Source: JBCBDX01 sp039822005 | Lineage (GTDB): Bacteria; Pseudomonadota; Alphaproteobacteria; Rhizobiales; Rhizobiaceae | Direction of reading: 5' to 3' | DNA: 64,000 nt | NCBI GenBank assembly: GCA_039822005.1 | Contig: JBCBMZ010000001.1 | Location: forward strand, 744,001-808,000 | Shown here: positions 26,233 to 35,223 of the stretch, one piece after another | How positions within the stretch are numbered: the stretch's first letter is position 1 | Layout: every line of letters begins with the position of its first letter | Notes under the pieces: generated by a model | The model's input: the letters and a program-made list of their open reading frames with translations, nothing else | Databases searched by the model: none | What the model was told of the DNA's origin: nothing | Made by a program: the position numbers and the translations under genes

Positions 26233-27552
26233 GTGAAAAAGCCCGACGGCGGGGACAATCCCCGAACCGCGGCTTCCACGTCCGGTGTGGCGCAAGCCAT
26301 CGGTAATGGTAATGCGCCCGAACTCTCCGGTGGGCCTCAAGTTCAGCCCGACGGACATTCGCATGCACCGGGCGGGAGTCCGTCCAACAAAAAGCGACGC
26401 CGCAATCGTCGGCGCAAGAAGCAGGCCGCCGGTACGCCGCCGCCTATCTTTGAAGCCAACAATTTGCCGTCCGTTTCTCCTGTAGACCAGGTGCAGGTTC
26501 CCGCGCGGCCGCACGGAAGCGACAAGGCACTTTATGCGGCACTCGATTTGGGAACCAATAATTGCCGGCTTTTGATCGCGACACCCACCAAACCCGGGCA
26601 ATTCAGGGTGGTTGATGCATTTTCGCGGATCGTGCGTCTCGGTGAAGGGCTCGGCCACTCCGGCAGGCTGTCAGACAATGCGATGCAACGCGCGCTTCAA
26701 GCCTTGGCTGTCTGCAGCGAAAAGCTCGACAAGAAGGTGGTCAAGCGCGCGCGGCTGATTGCGACCGAAGCTTGCCGTTCTGCCGAGAATGGAAGCGCGT
26801 TTCTGGATCGGGTGAAGGAGCAGACAGGTCTTGATTTAGAGGTGGTGGACCGTGAAACAGAAGCTCGTCTAGCGGTTTCGGGCTGCGGATCCTTGGTGGA
26901 TCGCGAAGCCGAAGCAACGGTACTTTTTGACATTGGCGGTGGCTCTTCGGAAATTGCAGTCATCGATTTGAAAGACCCCAAGCGCCGCCGCTTGGCCGAT
27001 GGGATCGTTGATTGGACGTCATTACCCATTGGCGTTGTAACCATGTCGGAGAAGTTTGGTGGCAAGCATGTGGACGCTGGCGTCTTTAAACAAATGAAGG
27101 ACTATGCCGGTGAACTGCTCTCAGATTTCGCCGGAAAACATGCGGGCATCGGTCGCCACGATACATCATTCCACCTGATAGGGACGTCCGGTACCGTCAC
27201 CACATTGGCCGGCATCCATCTGGATTTGCCGCGGTATGATCGTCGCCGCGTCGATGGACTTTGGATTAACGCGCGTCAGGTCAGCGATATCAACAACCGG
27301 ATCCTTGGTTGGTCGTTCGGAGAGCGGAAAGCCAATGTGTGTATCGGTGAAGATCGTGCGGATCTGGTCTTGGCGGGATGCGCCATACTCGAAGCGATCC
27401 GTGAGGCTTGGCCCGCCAAACGGTTGCGGGTCGCTGACCGTGGGCTGCGTGAAGGTCTGCTAACCGAGATGATGAGCGAAGACGGGGCTTGGAAGTCCCG
27501 CCGGCGGCGCTCGCGCAATCGCGGACGACGGAACGGACCAAAGCCATCATGA
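26233..27552 (+). CDS. Ppx/GppA family exopolyphosphatase / pppGpp phosphatase
   Basis: A 439-residue protein. A disordered, Gly/Pro-rich N-terminus with a very basic cluster (KKRRRNRRRKK, about residues 53-63) precedes the ASKHA-type fold: ALDLGTNNCRLLIATP (phosphate-1 motif), FDIGGGSSEIAVIDL (phosphate-2) and a GTSGTVTTLAGIHL loop. It degrades polyphosphate or pppGpp; sequence alone does not separate them. The GTG at 26233 with GGAGCG upstream is favoured over an earlier TTG. The C-terminus is again Arg-rich. The stop overlaps rlmE by ATGA. Confidence 0.9.
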   Translation: MKKPDGGDNPRTAASTSGVAQAIGNGNAPELSGGPQVQPDGHSHAPGGSPSNKKRRRNRRRKKQAAGTPPPIFEANNLPSVSPVDQVQVPARPHGSDKALYAALDLGTNNCRLLIATPTKPGQFRVVDAFSRIVRLGEGLGHSGRLSDNAMQRALQALAVCSEKLDKKVVKRARLIATEACRSAENGSAFLDRVKEQTGLDLEVVDRETEARLAVSGCGSLVDREAEATVLFDIGGGSSEIAVIDLKDPKRRRLADGIVDWTSLPIGVVTMSEKFGGKHVDAGVFKQMKDYAGELLSDFAGKHAGIGRHDTSFHLIGTSGTVTTLAGIHLDLPRYDRRRVDGLWINARQVSDINNRILGWSFGERKANVCIGEDRADLVLAGCAILEAIREAWPAKRLRVADRGLREGLLTEMMSEDGAWKSRRRRSRNRGRRNGPKPS

Positions 27553-28265
27553 GCAGAAACAAACGCTATGGTGGCGGTGCGGGGTCGGGACGGTCCGTCA
27601 ATCAGCACGTCCGGCGCAAGCAAAAGCTAAAACCCTCATCGCGCCGGTGGATTGAGCGGCAATTGAACGACCCTTATGTTCAACGCGCAAAGCGGGAAGG
27701 AATGCGTTCACGCGCGGCCTACAAGCTGACTGAAATCGACGACAAACACCAACTTTTAAAACCCGAAATGAAGGTCATTGATCTGGGCGCGGCCCCTGGC
27801 GGCTGGTGCCAGGTGGCCGCACACCGCGTCGAATCCAGCGACGAAGAAATTCGCGTGGTCGGCATTGATTATCTGGGCATGGATGGCATGGCGGGTGTCA
27901 CCATCCTCGAAATGGATTTTCTGGACGATGAAGCACCGCAAGCCTTGATGGACGCGGTCGGCGGCAGGCCCGATATCGTTCTTTCCGATATGGCTGCGCC
28001 GACGGTCGGACATCGCAAAACCGATCACATGCGCACGATGCATTTGGTGGAAGTTGCCGCCGATTTTGCACTCAAGGTGCTTAGGCCAGGCGGACATTTT
28101 CTGTCGAAGACGTTTCAAGGTGGGACGGAAAAAAGCCTTTTGGATTTGCTCAAGGCAAATTTCAAATCCGTCATTCACGTCAAGCCACCGGCCAGCCGCG
28201 CCGAAAGTGTAGAACTCTATCTTTTGGCGAAGGATTTCAAAGGCGTGAATGCCACGGAAGAGTGA
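27549..28265 (+). CDS. rlmE: 23S rRNA (uridine-2'-O)-methyltransferase RlmE
   Basis: A 238-residue FtsJ/RrmJ-type enzyme that methylates a uridine in the A-loop of 23S rRNA. A basic tail at the N-terminus is followed by SRAAYKLTEIDDKHQLLKP, the SAM site VIDLGAAPGGWCQVAAH, the catalytic Asp in VLSDMAAPTVGHRKTDH and the catalytic Lys in HFLSKTFQGG. The ATG overlaps the ppx/gppA stop codon. The ppx-rlmE pair is common in alphaproteobacteria. Confidence 0.95.
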   Translation: MSRNKRYGGGAGSGRSVNQHVRRKQKLKPSSRRWIERQLNDPYVQRAKREGMRSRAAYKLTEIDDKHQLLKPEMKVIDLGAAPGGWCQVAAHRVESSDEEIRVVGIDYLGMDGMAGVTILEMDFLDDEAPQALMDAVGGRPDIVLSDMAAPTVGHRKTDHMRTMHLVEVAADFALKVLRPGGHFLSKTFQGGTEKSLLDLLKANFKSVIHVKPPASRAESVELYLLAKDFKGVNATEE

Positions 28266-28358
28266 ACAGTGTGTTCAGTGACAGTTTGGTGAAGCCAATT
28301 GCCGCGCGACATTAATGTTCCATCTTAGAGGCATCGAGCAAACCTTGAGGAGGTCTCA

Positions 28359-29336
28359 ATGCCGATTTCTGTTTCCCGCCGTACGCTTTTCAAGTCAACC
28401 GCAGCCGCCGGTGCGGCTTTGTCCATGCCGCAAATCATGACCCGCTCTGCGTTTGCTGAAGGGCACGCGTCTGCCAAACCTGCCGGTTTCAATCCCATCC
28501 AATTGGGTGATATTAAGGTCACTGTGATTTCCGACGGCTTTGCTGTCCGCGAGAACCCACAATCGATATTTGGCACCAACACGAGCGTCGAAGAAGTTGA
28601 AGGTTTGTTGACCGAGAACTACCTGCCCACCAGCAAGATGCAGTTCACGTTCGCGCCCACTGTTGTTGAAACCGGTGACAATGTAATCCTCTTTGACACG
28701 GGCATCGGTGAAGGCGGTCGCGCTGGCGGCACCGGCCAAACACGGGCCAATCTGGAAGCCGCTGGATACGCACCAGAGTCTATCACGCATGTCGTTTTAA
28801 CCCACATGCACCCTGACCATATTGGCGGCCTGTCGGAAAGCGGTGCTCCCGCCTATCCCAATGCCGTATACGTAGCGGGCGAAACCGAATATGGCTTTTG
28901 GTCGGACGAAGCGCGCATGGGCACTGGCGCAGAGGGCATCCACACGCAAGTTGTTGGTTTCTTTGGCGGTATGGAAGACAAGCTGACCCTGATTGGCGAC
29001 AACACCGAAATCGCTCCAGGCGTCACTGGAATGGCGGCCTTCGGCCACACGCCGGGCCACATGATTTACATGCTTTCGTCTGGCGACAAGACCATGGCGA
29101 TCACCGCAGATACAGCCAACCACTTCGTTCTGTCATTGCAGCGCCCGGATTGGGAAGTTCGCTTTGATGCCGATAAGGGTGCAGCGGCGCAAACCCGCAA
29201 AGACGTCTTTGGCATGCTGGCGGCTGACCGCATCCCATTCGTCGGCTACCACATGCCATTCCCCTCCGTTGGCTATGTCGAAGCCATGGACGAGGGTTTC
29301 CGGTGGATCCCGGAAACCTATCAGCTCGATATCTAA
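28359..29336 (+). CDS. Tat-exported MBL-fold hydrolase
   Basis: A 325-residue metallo-beta-lactamase-fold protein with a Tat-type signal (VSRRTLFKSTAAAGAALSMP, cleavage likely after AFA near residue 33). Metal motifs are THMHPDHIGGL and FGHTPGHMIY, with a further Asp in ITADTANH. Similar periplasmic MBL proteins include lactonase-like and alkylsulphatase-like enzymes, but the substrate is unknown. GAGGAGGT lies about 6 bases upstream of the ATG. The gene ends convergently on the transglutaminase-like gene with overlapping stop codons. Confidence 0.85.
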   Translation: MPISVSRRTLFKSTAAAGAALSMPQIMTRSAFAEGHASAKPAGFNPIQLGDIKVTVISDGFAVRENPQSIFGTNTSVEEVEGLLTENYLPTSKMQFTFAPTVVETGDNVILFDTGIGEGGRAGGTGQTRANLEAAGYAPESITHVVLTHMHPDHIGGLSESGAPAYPNAVYVAGETEYGFWSDEARMGTGAEGIHTQVVGFFGGMEDKLTLIGDNTEIAPGVTGMAAFGHTPGHMIYMLSSGDKTMAITADTANHFVLSLQRPDWEVRFDADKGAAAQTRKDVFGMLAADRIPFVGYHMPFPSVGYVEAMDEGFRWIPETYQLDI

Positions 29337-30193
29337 GCTGCTTTCGGTGATGCGGCTACCGCCGCATCGCCACGCTCTGCGAAAATGGCAATATCAGCGA
29401 AATCATAGTCGCCCTTGCCATCCACCCATAACGCTTCACCCAACAGCTTCATGTCGCGGATCCCCAGCGCGGGGAACGAGTGCCCCATGGAGTGAGCCAG
29501 GCCGACACGGTGTCCGGGCTTTGGATTCAAACCGCAGCAAACATCGCGCGTGCCGATCTTGAGATGGTGCGCGATGTCCCATTCAAGTGTTACGCCTTCA
29601 TGGCGGGTAACAACCCAACAGTGTCCATCCTTGGCATTCCCGCCTTTTTCTTCGGGAAAGAAATAGCCATAGACATAGCCGGCTTCGAAACCGGCCGCTC
29701 GCAAGGCCGCAATCAGATAGGCATTGATGTCAACGCAGGAGCCTTCCGCGATCCCACAGCCCAGATGAGGGATTTCATCAAAGCCCTCATAGTAACGCTT
29801 TTCAGGATGGCCGTATGTGAAGCGCGCTGCGGTGTCGCGGGCAATGGCCTGTATGGCACCATGACCATCTACAGCTTCATCGGCAATTCTGCGGGCATCT
29901 TTCACCAGTTCGTCCGCTGCCCGCGTAAAGCGGTTTGGGCGATGCTGAAACAAGGCTTCTGGGTAGGCGCCGGCTCGATCCGACGCTTGGTAGTGAACGA
30001 CGACTTGCTCATCGGTGGGCTTGATCAACGCAGCGGCCTGTCCGGTGCTTGTCTCAAAAATCAGCTCTGTCGTGCCGCCTTGAACAGCAAAACAGTCCGG
30101 CATTTGGTAGGGCGTGGTGATGCCGGTAGGGACAAGCAGTTGGTTCCCGTTGGCGTTCGTGGCGTCGACAGTAACGGCGATCTTGGTGAACAT
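29333..30193 (-). CDS. Transglutaminase-like cysteine protease family protein
   Basis: A 286-residue protein with an N-terminal beta domain and a transglutaminase core: C153 in GSCVDINAYLIAALRAAGF, H191 in DGHCWVV and D206 in LEWDIAHH form the expected triad. Bacterial relatives are usually cytoplasmic and of unknown substrate. ATG 30193 is chosen because GAGG precedes it; the open frame continues upstream into the permease gene without a better start. It lies 7 bases after the permease gene on the same strand, so it is probably the third gene of the arsR-permease operon. Confidence 0.85.
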   Translation of the reverse strand: MFTKIAVTVDATNANGNQLLVPTGITTPYQMPDCFAVQGGTTELIFETSTGQAAALIKPTDEQVVVHYQASDRAGAYPEALFQHRPNRFTRAADELVKDARRIADEAVDGHGAIQAIARDTAARFTYGHPEKRYYEGFDEIPHLGCGIAEGSCVDINAYLIAALRAAGFEAGYVYGYFFPEEKGGNAKDGHCWVVTRHEGVTLEWDIAHHLKIGTRDVCCGLNPKPGHRVGLAHSMGHSFPALGIRDMKLLGEALWVDGKGDYDFADIAIFAERGDAAVAASPKAA

Positions 30194-30200
30194 TTTTGCC

Positions 30201-31247
30201 TCACACAACAAGTTGGAAAAGAACGCCGGACACGATGGCACCAGTAACACCAAGCGCGAGATAGGTGGCAAAGACGCCGGGCTTGACCAAAGACCAGACT
30301 GCAGCGGCGGCAGGAATGGAGCTCACGGCACCAGCGACAATGAATGCCATGGCAGCGCCGCTGCTCATGCCCTGTTCCATCAGTCCGGCCAAAAGTGGAG
30401 GGGCGACATAGGAGTTCAGATAGGCAGGCATGCCCACAACAGCCGCTGTCGCGATGGGGACGATCCCTTCACCACCGACAATGGCCGCGATGGTGCTGGC
30501 CGGCACATAAGTGACCAGCAGGGCTTCCAAGACATAGGCAAGCGCCAGCCACTTGATCAAAAACGCGGCGTTGTCGCGCATCTCCGCGCCGAACGCGTCG
30601 ATACGCTGCTCTTCACGCCAAATGGCCCAGACCGGACGGCCGTTGAATGGATTGGGTCCACAACCGCAGCCGCTTTGTTTGACACCACGCGACGGGTTGG
30701 CAAATGCACCGGCGCTGATCAGCGCCTTGACAGCAAATCCGCCCGCCAAGCCGATGCCGACAGCTGCGACAGCCTTGCCGATCGCAAAAGGCCAACCGAG
30801 CGCGGCAGCGGTAATGAGCAGCGTCGGCGGGTCGATAAGCGGCGACGATAGCCAGAACGCCATGATGGCAGAAAGGGGAGCACCCACGGCCAAAAGACCG
30901 GCGATGAACGGGATCACCTCACACGAACAGAAAGGCGCGAGTCCGCCAAAAAGAGCCGCCAAGACGATCATCCGGTTTTCACGCCCCTCAAAGGCGCGCC
31001 CGATAGCGGCTTCCGCGCCTGCGGCCTTGAGCCAGGCGATCAGCATGACTGCAAAGACGATGTAGGGCAGCGTGTTGAGAAAAGCCTTGGCCGCGAAGCC
31101 GACGACGGGTTCAAATGCGGGTTGGTCCAGAAGCAGCACCAGCAGCGGTGCCACAATGACCACAATCCAAGGTGTTGCAAGCAGTTTTGAGAATGGCCGC
31201 CATAAAGGGACGGTCGGGGTTGTTTGTTCAATTGCGGGCGCGCTCAT
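30201..31247 (-). CDS. Permease of the UPF0718/ArsP-like (DUF318) family
   Basis: A 348-residue protein with about eight to ten membrane helices. The family motif GGLAPFCSCEVIPF places C107 and C109 in a membrane-embedded site, and a cytoplasmic loop carries SGCGCGPN with two more cysteines. ArsP members export trivalent organoarsenicals; others have no known substrate, so metal(loid) export is inferred from the cysteines and from the upstream ArsR repressor. The start overlaps the arsR stop as ATGA. Confidence 0.85.
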   Translation of the reverse strand: MSAPAIEQTTPTVPLWRPFSKLLATPWIVVIVAPLLVLLLDQPAFEPVVGFAAKAFLNTLPYIVFAVMLIAWLKAAGAEAAIGRAFEGRENRMIVLAALFGGLAPFCSCEVIPFIAGLLAVGAPLSAIMAFWLSSPLIDPPTLLITAAALGWPFAIGKAVAAVGIGLAGGFAVKALISAGAFANPSRGVKQSGCGCGPNPFNGRPVWAIWREEQRIDAFGAEMRDNAAFLIKWLALAYVLEALLVTYVPASTIAAIVGGEGIVPIATAAVVGMPAYLNSYVAPPLLAGLMEQGMSSGAAMAFIVAGAVSSIPAAAAVWSLVKPGVFATYLALGVTGAIVSGVLFQLVV

Positions 31248-31558
31248 GCCGCATCACCTTTCTTGTCAACGGTTTCATTCAGGCAGCACTCACGTAAGAG
31301 GTAGCTACCCAAGACTTCCAGATTGTCGAAATTGGCGCGGTTGATCACCGTGCGCCCGTCGCGGCGTTGTGTGATGAGTTCACCATCCGCCAACATGCGC
31401 AAATGATGCGCCAGCGTAGAGGGTGCCATACCGCTTTCTTCTTGAATTTGCCCAACGCTCATGCCCAGACGCCCCGCCTTTACCAGCATGAGCAAAACGC
31501 TCAGCCGCTGAGGTGAGCCGATGGCAGCAAAGCCCAAGGATGCCTTGTCGATATCCAT
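31244..31558 (-). CDS. ArsR family transcriptional regulator
   Basis: A 104-residue winged-helix repressor. The recognition helix region is SVGQIQEESGMAPSTLAHHLRML (about 34-56) and the wing is TQRRDGRTVINRA. A vicinal C91-C92 pair near the C-terminus (YLLRECC) resembles inducer-binding cysteines of ArsR repressors that sense As(III) or related thiophilic ions. It leads an operon with the permease and the transglutaminase-like gene. A perfect palindrome lies 12 bases upstream and is the likely autoregulatory operator. Confidence 0.9.
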   Translation of the reverse strand: MDIDKASLGFAAIGSPQRLSVLLMLVKAGRLGMSVGQIQEESGMAPSTLAHHLRMLADGELITQRRDGRTVINRANFDNLEVLGSYLLRECCLNETVDKKGDAA

Positions 31559-31569
31559 ATTATCCCCAT

Positions 31570-31589
31570 ATAACTAGAAAACTAGTTAT
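31570..31589. promoter_or_regulatory. Palindromic ArsR operator
   Basis: ATAACTAG-AAAA-CTAGTTAT: two perfect 8-base arms around a 4-base spacer, 12 bases before the arsR ATG (minus strand). The position and perfect symmetry fit autorepression. Confidence 0.75.
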
Positions 31590-31715
31590 TTCGAATAAAA
31601 TGTTCTGTCAACTTCGTTTTTGGTGGTTCCGCTGCGCAATTTCCCATGATAGCAGCAACCGCCAACGCACAGTGGGTTTTGCGCTTCCTGCAACACCGTT
31701 CATGGGACACGGGCA

Positions 31716-33221
31716 ATGGCAAAGATCATAGAAACGGCAACCGGCGAATTGGCGCTAACGTTCGATGACGTTCTGCTACAGCCCGGCCATTCCGAAATTC
31801 TACCGGCCCAGACCGACATAAGCACGTCAATTGCTCAAGACATCTGTCTTAATCTGCCGATCTTGTCAGCGGCGATGGACACGGTCACCGAGTCCAAACT
31901 GGCCATTGCGATGGCGCAAGCAGGCGGCATGGGGATCATCCATCGCAATTTGACGCCGGACGAGCAGGCTGAAGAAGTGCGCCAAGTCAAAAAGTTTGAA
32001 AGCGGTATGGTGGTCAATCCGGTCTGCATTGGACCGGAAGCAACGCTAGCAGATGCCAAAAAGCTGATGCGTGGGTATAAAATTTCCGGGATCCCCGTGG
32101 TCGAAGATGGAGGTACGGGCACGCAGAAGCCGGGGCGCCTCGTCGGCATCCTGACGAACCGCGATGTGCGCTTTGCGTCGGACCCGGAGCAAAAAGTTTA
32201 CGAACTGATGACGCGCGAGAACCTGATAACCGTCACAGAAAGCGTCGAGCAGGACGAAGCCAAGCGCTTGCTGCACCAGCATCGGATCGAGAAGCTGCTC
32301 GTCGTTGACAAGCGCGGTTACTGCGTAGGTCTGATAACCGTAAAAGATATGGAAAAGTCCAAGCTTAATCCCAATGCCACCAAAGATGCGCAGGGCCGGT
32401 TGCGCGTGGGTGCAGCGGTTAGCGTTGGTGATGATGCGCTGGAGCGGGCAGAAAAACTCACTGAGGCGGGTGTCGACGTGATTGTTATCGATACCGCCCA
32501 TGGTCACTCACAGCGCGTGTTGGATTCTGTGGGCCAAGTGAAAAAACTGTCCAACTCTGTGCGTATTGTGGCGGGCAATGTAGCCACAAGTGACGGGACA
32601 AAAGCCCTGATCGATGCCGGTGCAGACTGTGTGAAGGTTGGTATTGGGCCCGGCTCCATTTGCACAACCCGTGTGGTTGCCGGCGTTGGCGTACCACAGT
32701 TCTCCGCCGTTATGTCAGCGGCAGAAGAAGGGCTGAAGGCTGGCGTGCCGGTGATTGCCGACGGTGGCATCAAGCTGTCCGGTGATCTGGCAAAAGCGAT
32801 GGCGGCTGGCGCTTCGGCCGTTATGGTGGGCTCGCTCTTGGCGGGGACAGACGAAAGCCCCGGCGAAGTCTATTTGCACCAGGGTCGATCTTACAAAGCT
32901 TATCGTGGCATGGGGTCAGTCGGTGCCATGTCGCGCGGATCAGCAGACCGCTATTTTCAAGCCGAGGTGCGTGACACACTAAAGCTCGTGCCGGAAGGAA
33001 TTGAAGGGCAGGTGCCCTACAAAGGCCCTGTGCATCAAGTCTTGCACCAGTTGGCCGGTGGGCTGAAAGCGGCAATGGGCTATACCGGTTGCGCATCGTT
33101 GGAAGACTTTCGCGAGAAGGCTCGGTTCGTACGCATCTCAAATGCCGGCTTGCGCGAAAGCCATGCCCATGATGTCACCATCACCCGTGAAAGTCCGAAC
33201 TATCCAGGCGGTGGCCGCTAA
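31716..33221 (+). CDS. guaB: IMP dehydrogenase
   Basis: A 501-residue IMPDH, the committed step of guanine nucleotide synthesis (IMP to XMP, NAD-dependent). The barrel begins with LTFDDVLLQPGHSEILP. A tandem CBS pair occupies about residues 100-220 (GRLVGILTNRDVRF; YCVGLITVKDMEKS). The catalytic loop GPGSICTTRVVAGVGVPQ has the Cys at about 315, and the mobile flap SRGSADRYFQ is present. guaA is found 13.5 kb downstream on the same strand. Confidence 0.97.
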   Translation: MAKIIETATGELALTFDDVLLQPGHSEILPAQTDISTSIAQDICLNLPILSAAMDTVTESKLAIAMAQAGGMGIIHRNLTPDEQAEEVRQVKKFESGMVVNPVCIGPEATLADAKKLMRGYKISGIPVVEDGGTGTQKPGRLVGILTNRDVRFASDPEQKVYELMTRENLITVTESVEQDEAKRLLHQHRIEKLLVVDKRGYCVGLITVKDMEKSKLNPNATKDAQGRLRVGAAVSVGDDALERAEKLTEAGVDVIVIDTAHGHSQRVLDSVGQVKKLSNSVRIVAGNVATSDGTKALIDAGADCVKVGIGPGSICTTRVVAGVGVPQFSAVMSAAEEGLKAGVPVIADGGIKLSGDLAKAMAAGASAVMVGSLLAGTDESPGEVYLHQGRSYKAYRGMGSVGAMSRGSADRYFQAEVRDTLKLVPEGIEGQVPYKGPVHQVLHQLAGGLKAAMGYTGCASLEDFREKARFVRISNAGLRESHAHDVTITRESPNYPGGGR

Positions 33222-33283
33222 GCGTTTGACACGCTCTACTGCGCTGTATTGAATGTGCCCGGGCAATCACTTGGGGCATGGAT

Positions 33284-34651
33284 ATGAAGATTATTACCGT
33301 ACATGGCACTTTTGCCGCTGACCCCCAACACAAGGACAAGGGTAAGCGTTGGTGGCAGCGCGGCAGCGATTTCAGCAAAGCGGCATGCGCCAAACTAGGC
33401 GTGCCACCTTCCAACTACATTCCTTTTCACTGGAGCGGCGCCAACAGCGAACGCGGCAGAAGACAGGCTGGACGTGACCTTTTCAAACTGCTGTCGACCC
33501 CGGAACTGAACAATGGCGAGGAAAAAATTTCGATTGTCTCCCACAGCCATGGCGGCAATGTTGTCGGGCATTGTTTTCGCTACGCAGCACGAAAGAACAA
33601 GCCGCTGCGCAATGTGGAGGATTGGGTTAGTGTAGGCACGCCCTTTATCCGTCAAAGCAGCTCGCTGTTGAATTATTATAATCTGGGCTTCATTACCCTG
33701 CCGCTTATCCTCGTGTCACTTTATGTGATCATCTACGATGGGCAGGGAATCTGGCAGGCTTTTTTGCGCGGCATGCCGGATTTCTGGGATCACTTGCTGA
33801 ACAATGGAAGGGTTTTTCTGCTTGTTCTTGCGATCATGTTCCTCAGTTTCCTCGCTGTTTCTCAATATATGTCATTCCGGCGCAACGAGAAAACGTTTGT
33901 CGATTTCATCGGGTTCAAGCCCAAAATCTTGAACCATCCTTCTGATGAGGCGCGTTTTGCGCTCCGGAGCATCAAGAATATCCGTACCCATTTGAGATTC
34001 ACCGCTGTCACACGCAATCTCATCTATATTGCCGGCTTTTTCCTGCTGTCGTTCTATTGGCTCTACGCCGACATAACCAGCAACACGATCGGTCAAAGCG
34101 CCTATGAATTGATTATGGGACAGGCACCACGTCCTTTGGACGAGCCATTGACGCTGGCCTTTGCCGCAAGTTTTCTACCAAGTCCGATTGAAAGTTCAGC
34201 CATTGCGGGTGCATTTGTCGATATCTTGTCGATCGCAATCACTTTCTCGGGATTGCTGTTGTTGTCTTGGATCCTGGCATATTTGCTTGCGCCGTTTTTC
34301 GATCAACTCGTTTCGATCGTTGTGAAATCGAGAGCGACATCGGCCGTCTATGGGTGGGATGTTACCGATGCCTATGTGTCATCCATCGGAGATGAGGTCA
34401 CTCAAGACGGTTTCAGCAAGCAGCTAAAGATGGATGTCGCGACAGAAAAAGAGATGGTTCGCGTTGCCAATGACAAGCTTATTGGGTCTGCCGCGGAAAT
34501 CCGATCGCTCATTGCCAGCGTCAATCTCGGGCAAACGTCGCTCAGCCAAGCACAGGAGAAACTTAGTGAATCGGACTTGCAGGAATTGATTCACAATGGC
34601 TATTTTGAAAATCCGGATGTGATCGATTTAATTTCTAACGCGATACAGTGA
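33284..34651 (+). CDS. Membrane protein with N-terminal alpha/beta-hydrolase domain
   Basis: A 455-residue protein. It opens with a hydrolase-like strand and oxyanion region, IITVHGTFAAD (residues 3-13). The nucleophile elbow ISHSHGGNVVGH-type motif (SHSHGG, about 86-91) is followed by at least five hydrophobic helices (residues about 130-150, 175-200, 250-270, 305-330 and 335-350) and a soluble C-terminus. A lipase/esterase-like activity at the membrane is an inference from the GxSxG-like SHSHGG motif. The ATG at 33284 has a GGGG at good distance; the ATG at 33278 is also possible. The stop overlaps the next gene, which encodes a second membrane protein. Confidence 0.7.
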   Translation: MKIITVHGTFAADPQHKDKGKRWWQRGSDFSKAACAKLGVPPSNYIPFHWSGANSERGRRQAGRDLFKLLSTPELNNGEEKISIVSHSHGGNVVGHCFRYAARKNKPLRNVEDWVSVGTPFIRQSSSLLNYYNLGFITLPLILVSLYVIIYDGQGIWQAFLRGMPDFWDHLLNNGRVFLLVLAIMFLSFLAVSQYMSFRRNEKTFVDFIGFKPKILNHPSDEARFALRSIKNIRTHLRFTAVTRNLIYIAGFFLLSFYWLYADITSNTIGQSAYELIMGQAPRPLDEPLTLAFAASFLPSPIESSAIAGAFVDILSIAITFSGLLLLSWILAYLLAPFFDQLVSIVVKSRATSAVYGWDVTDAYVSSIGDEVTQDGFSKQLKMDVATEKEMVRVANDKLIGSAAEIRSLIASVNLGQTSLSQAQEKLSESDLQELIHNGYFENPDVIDLISNAIQ

Positions 34652-35187
34652 AGCCGAACGAAAAACTCTTCATCTATTTGACTGCTGCATGGTTCGCGGT
34701 GCTGGCAGGGTTCGATGTATTTTTCGTCGAGCCCATGGCAGATGGGCAAAAGGGACCGGATTCACAACCACTCGGTTACACCTATGACGCTTTTGCTGGT
34801 TGGGCGTCGGCGTTGGACAGCGATGAACGCAGTATTTTTCTCCTTTGGCACACGCGCATTCTCGACTTTGTGTTTCCCCTTATGTTGATGGCTGCACTCT
34901 ATATTTTGCTGACTGCCGCCTTGCGATCCTTTCAGCGGTTTCGCCAGCAACCTGCTTGGATACGCGTCGCCGTACCACTGGCGCTTGTCGCGCCCTATGG
35001 CCTGTTTGATTATCTGGAAAATGGCCTCGTGGCCAACATGCTGCGCGGTGCGCTCCCGATCGATCCCGTGTCGGTCGGCTTGGCGTCTTCTTATACGGTG
35101 CTGAAGTATAGTTTTCTCGTATTGGCAGCCGCCGCCCTGGGCGTCTTTTGGTTGGCGGCGCGCCGAACCTCCCAAAAAGGGGGGTAG
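34648..35187 (+). CDS. Membrane protein of unknown function, coupled to the hydrolase gene
   Basis: A 179-residue protein with four predicted membrane helices (about residues 8-24, 78-97, 110-126 and 148-170). It has no motif I recognise. A conserved-looking polar segment, PLGYTYDAFAGWASAL, follows helix 1. The GTG start overlaps the upstream stop codon as GTGA, so it is translated together with the hydrolase-like gene, and the two proteins probably act together in the inner membrane. Confidence 0.65.
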   Translation: MKPNEKLFIYLTAAWFAVLAGFDVFFVEPMADGQKGPDSQPLGYTYDAFAGWASALDSDERSIFLLWHTRILDFVFPLMLMAALYILLTAALRSFQRFRQQPAWIRVAVPLALVAPYGLFDYLENGLVANMLRGALPIDPVSVGLASSYTVLKYSFLVLAAAALGVFWLAARRTSQKGG

Positions 35188-35223
35188 AGGGTGCGGCCCC
35201 CAATATGCGGGGCAGCCAATTTC

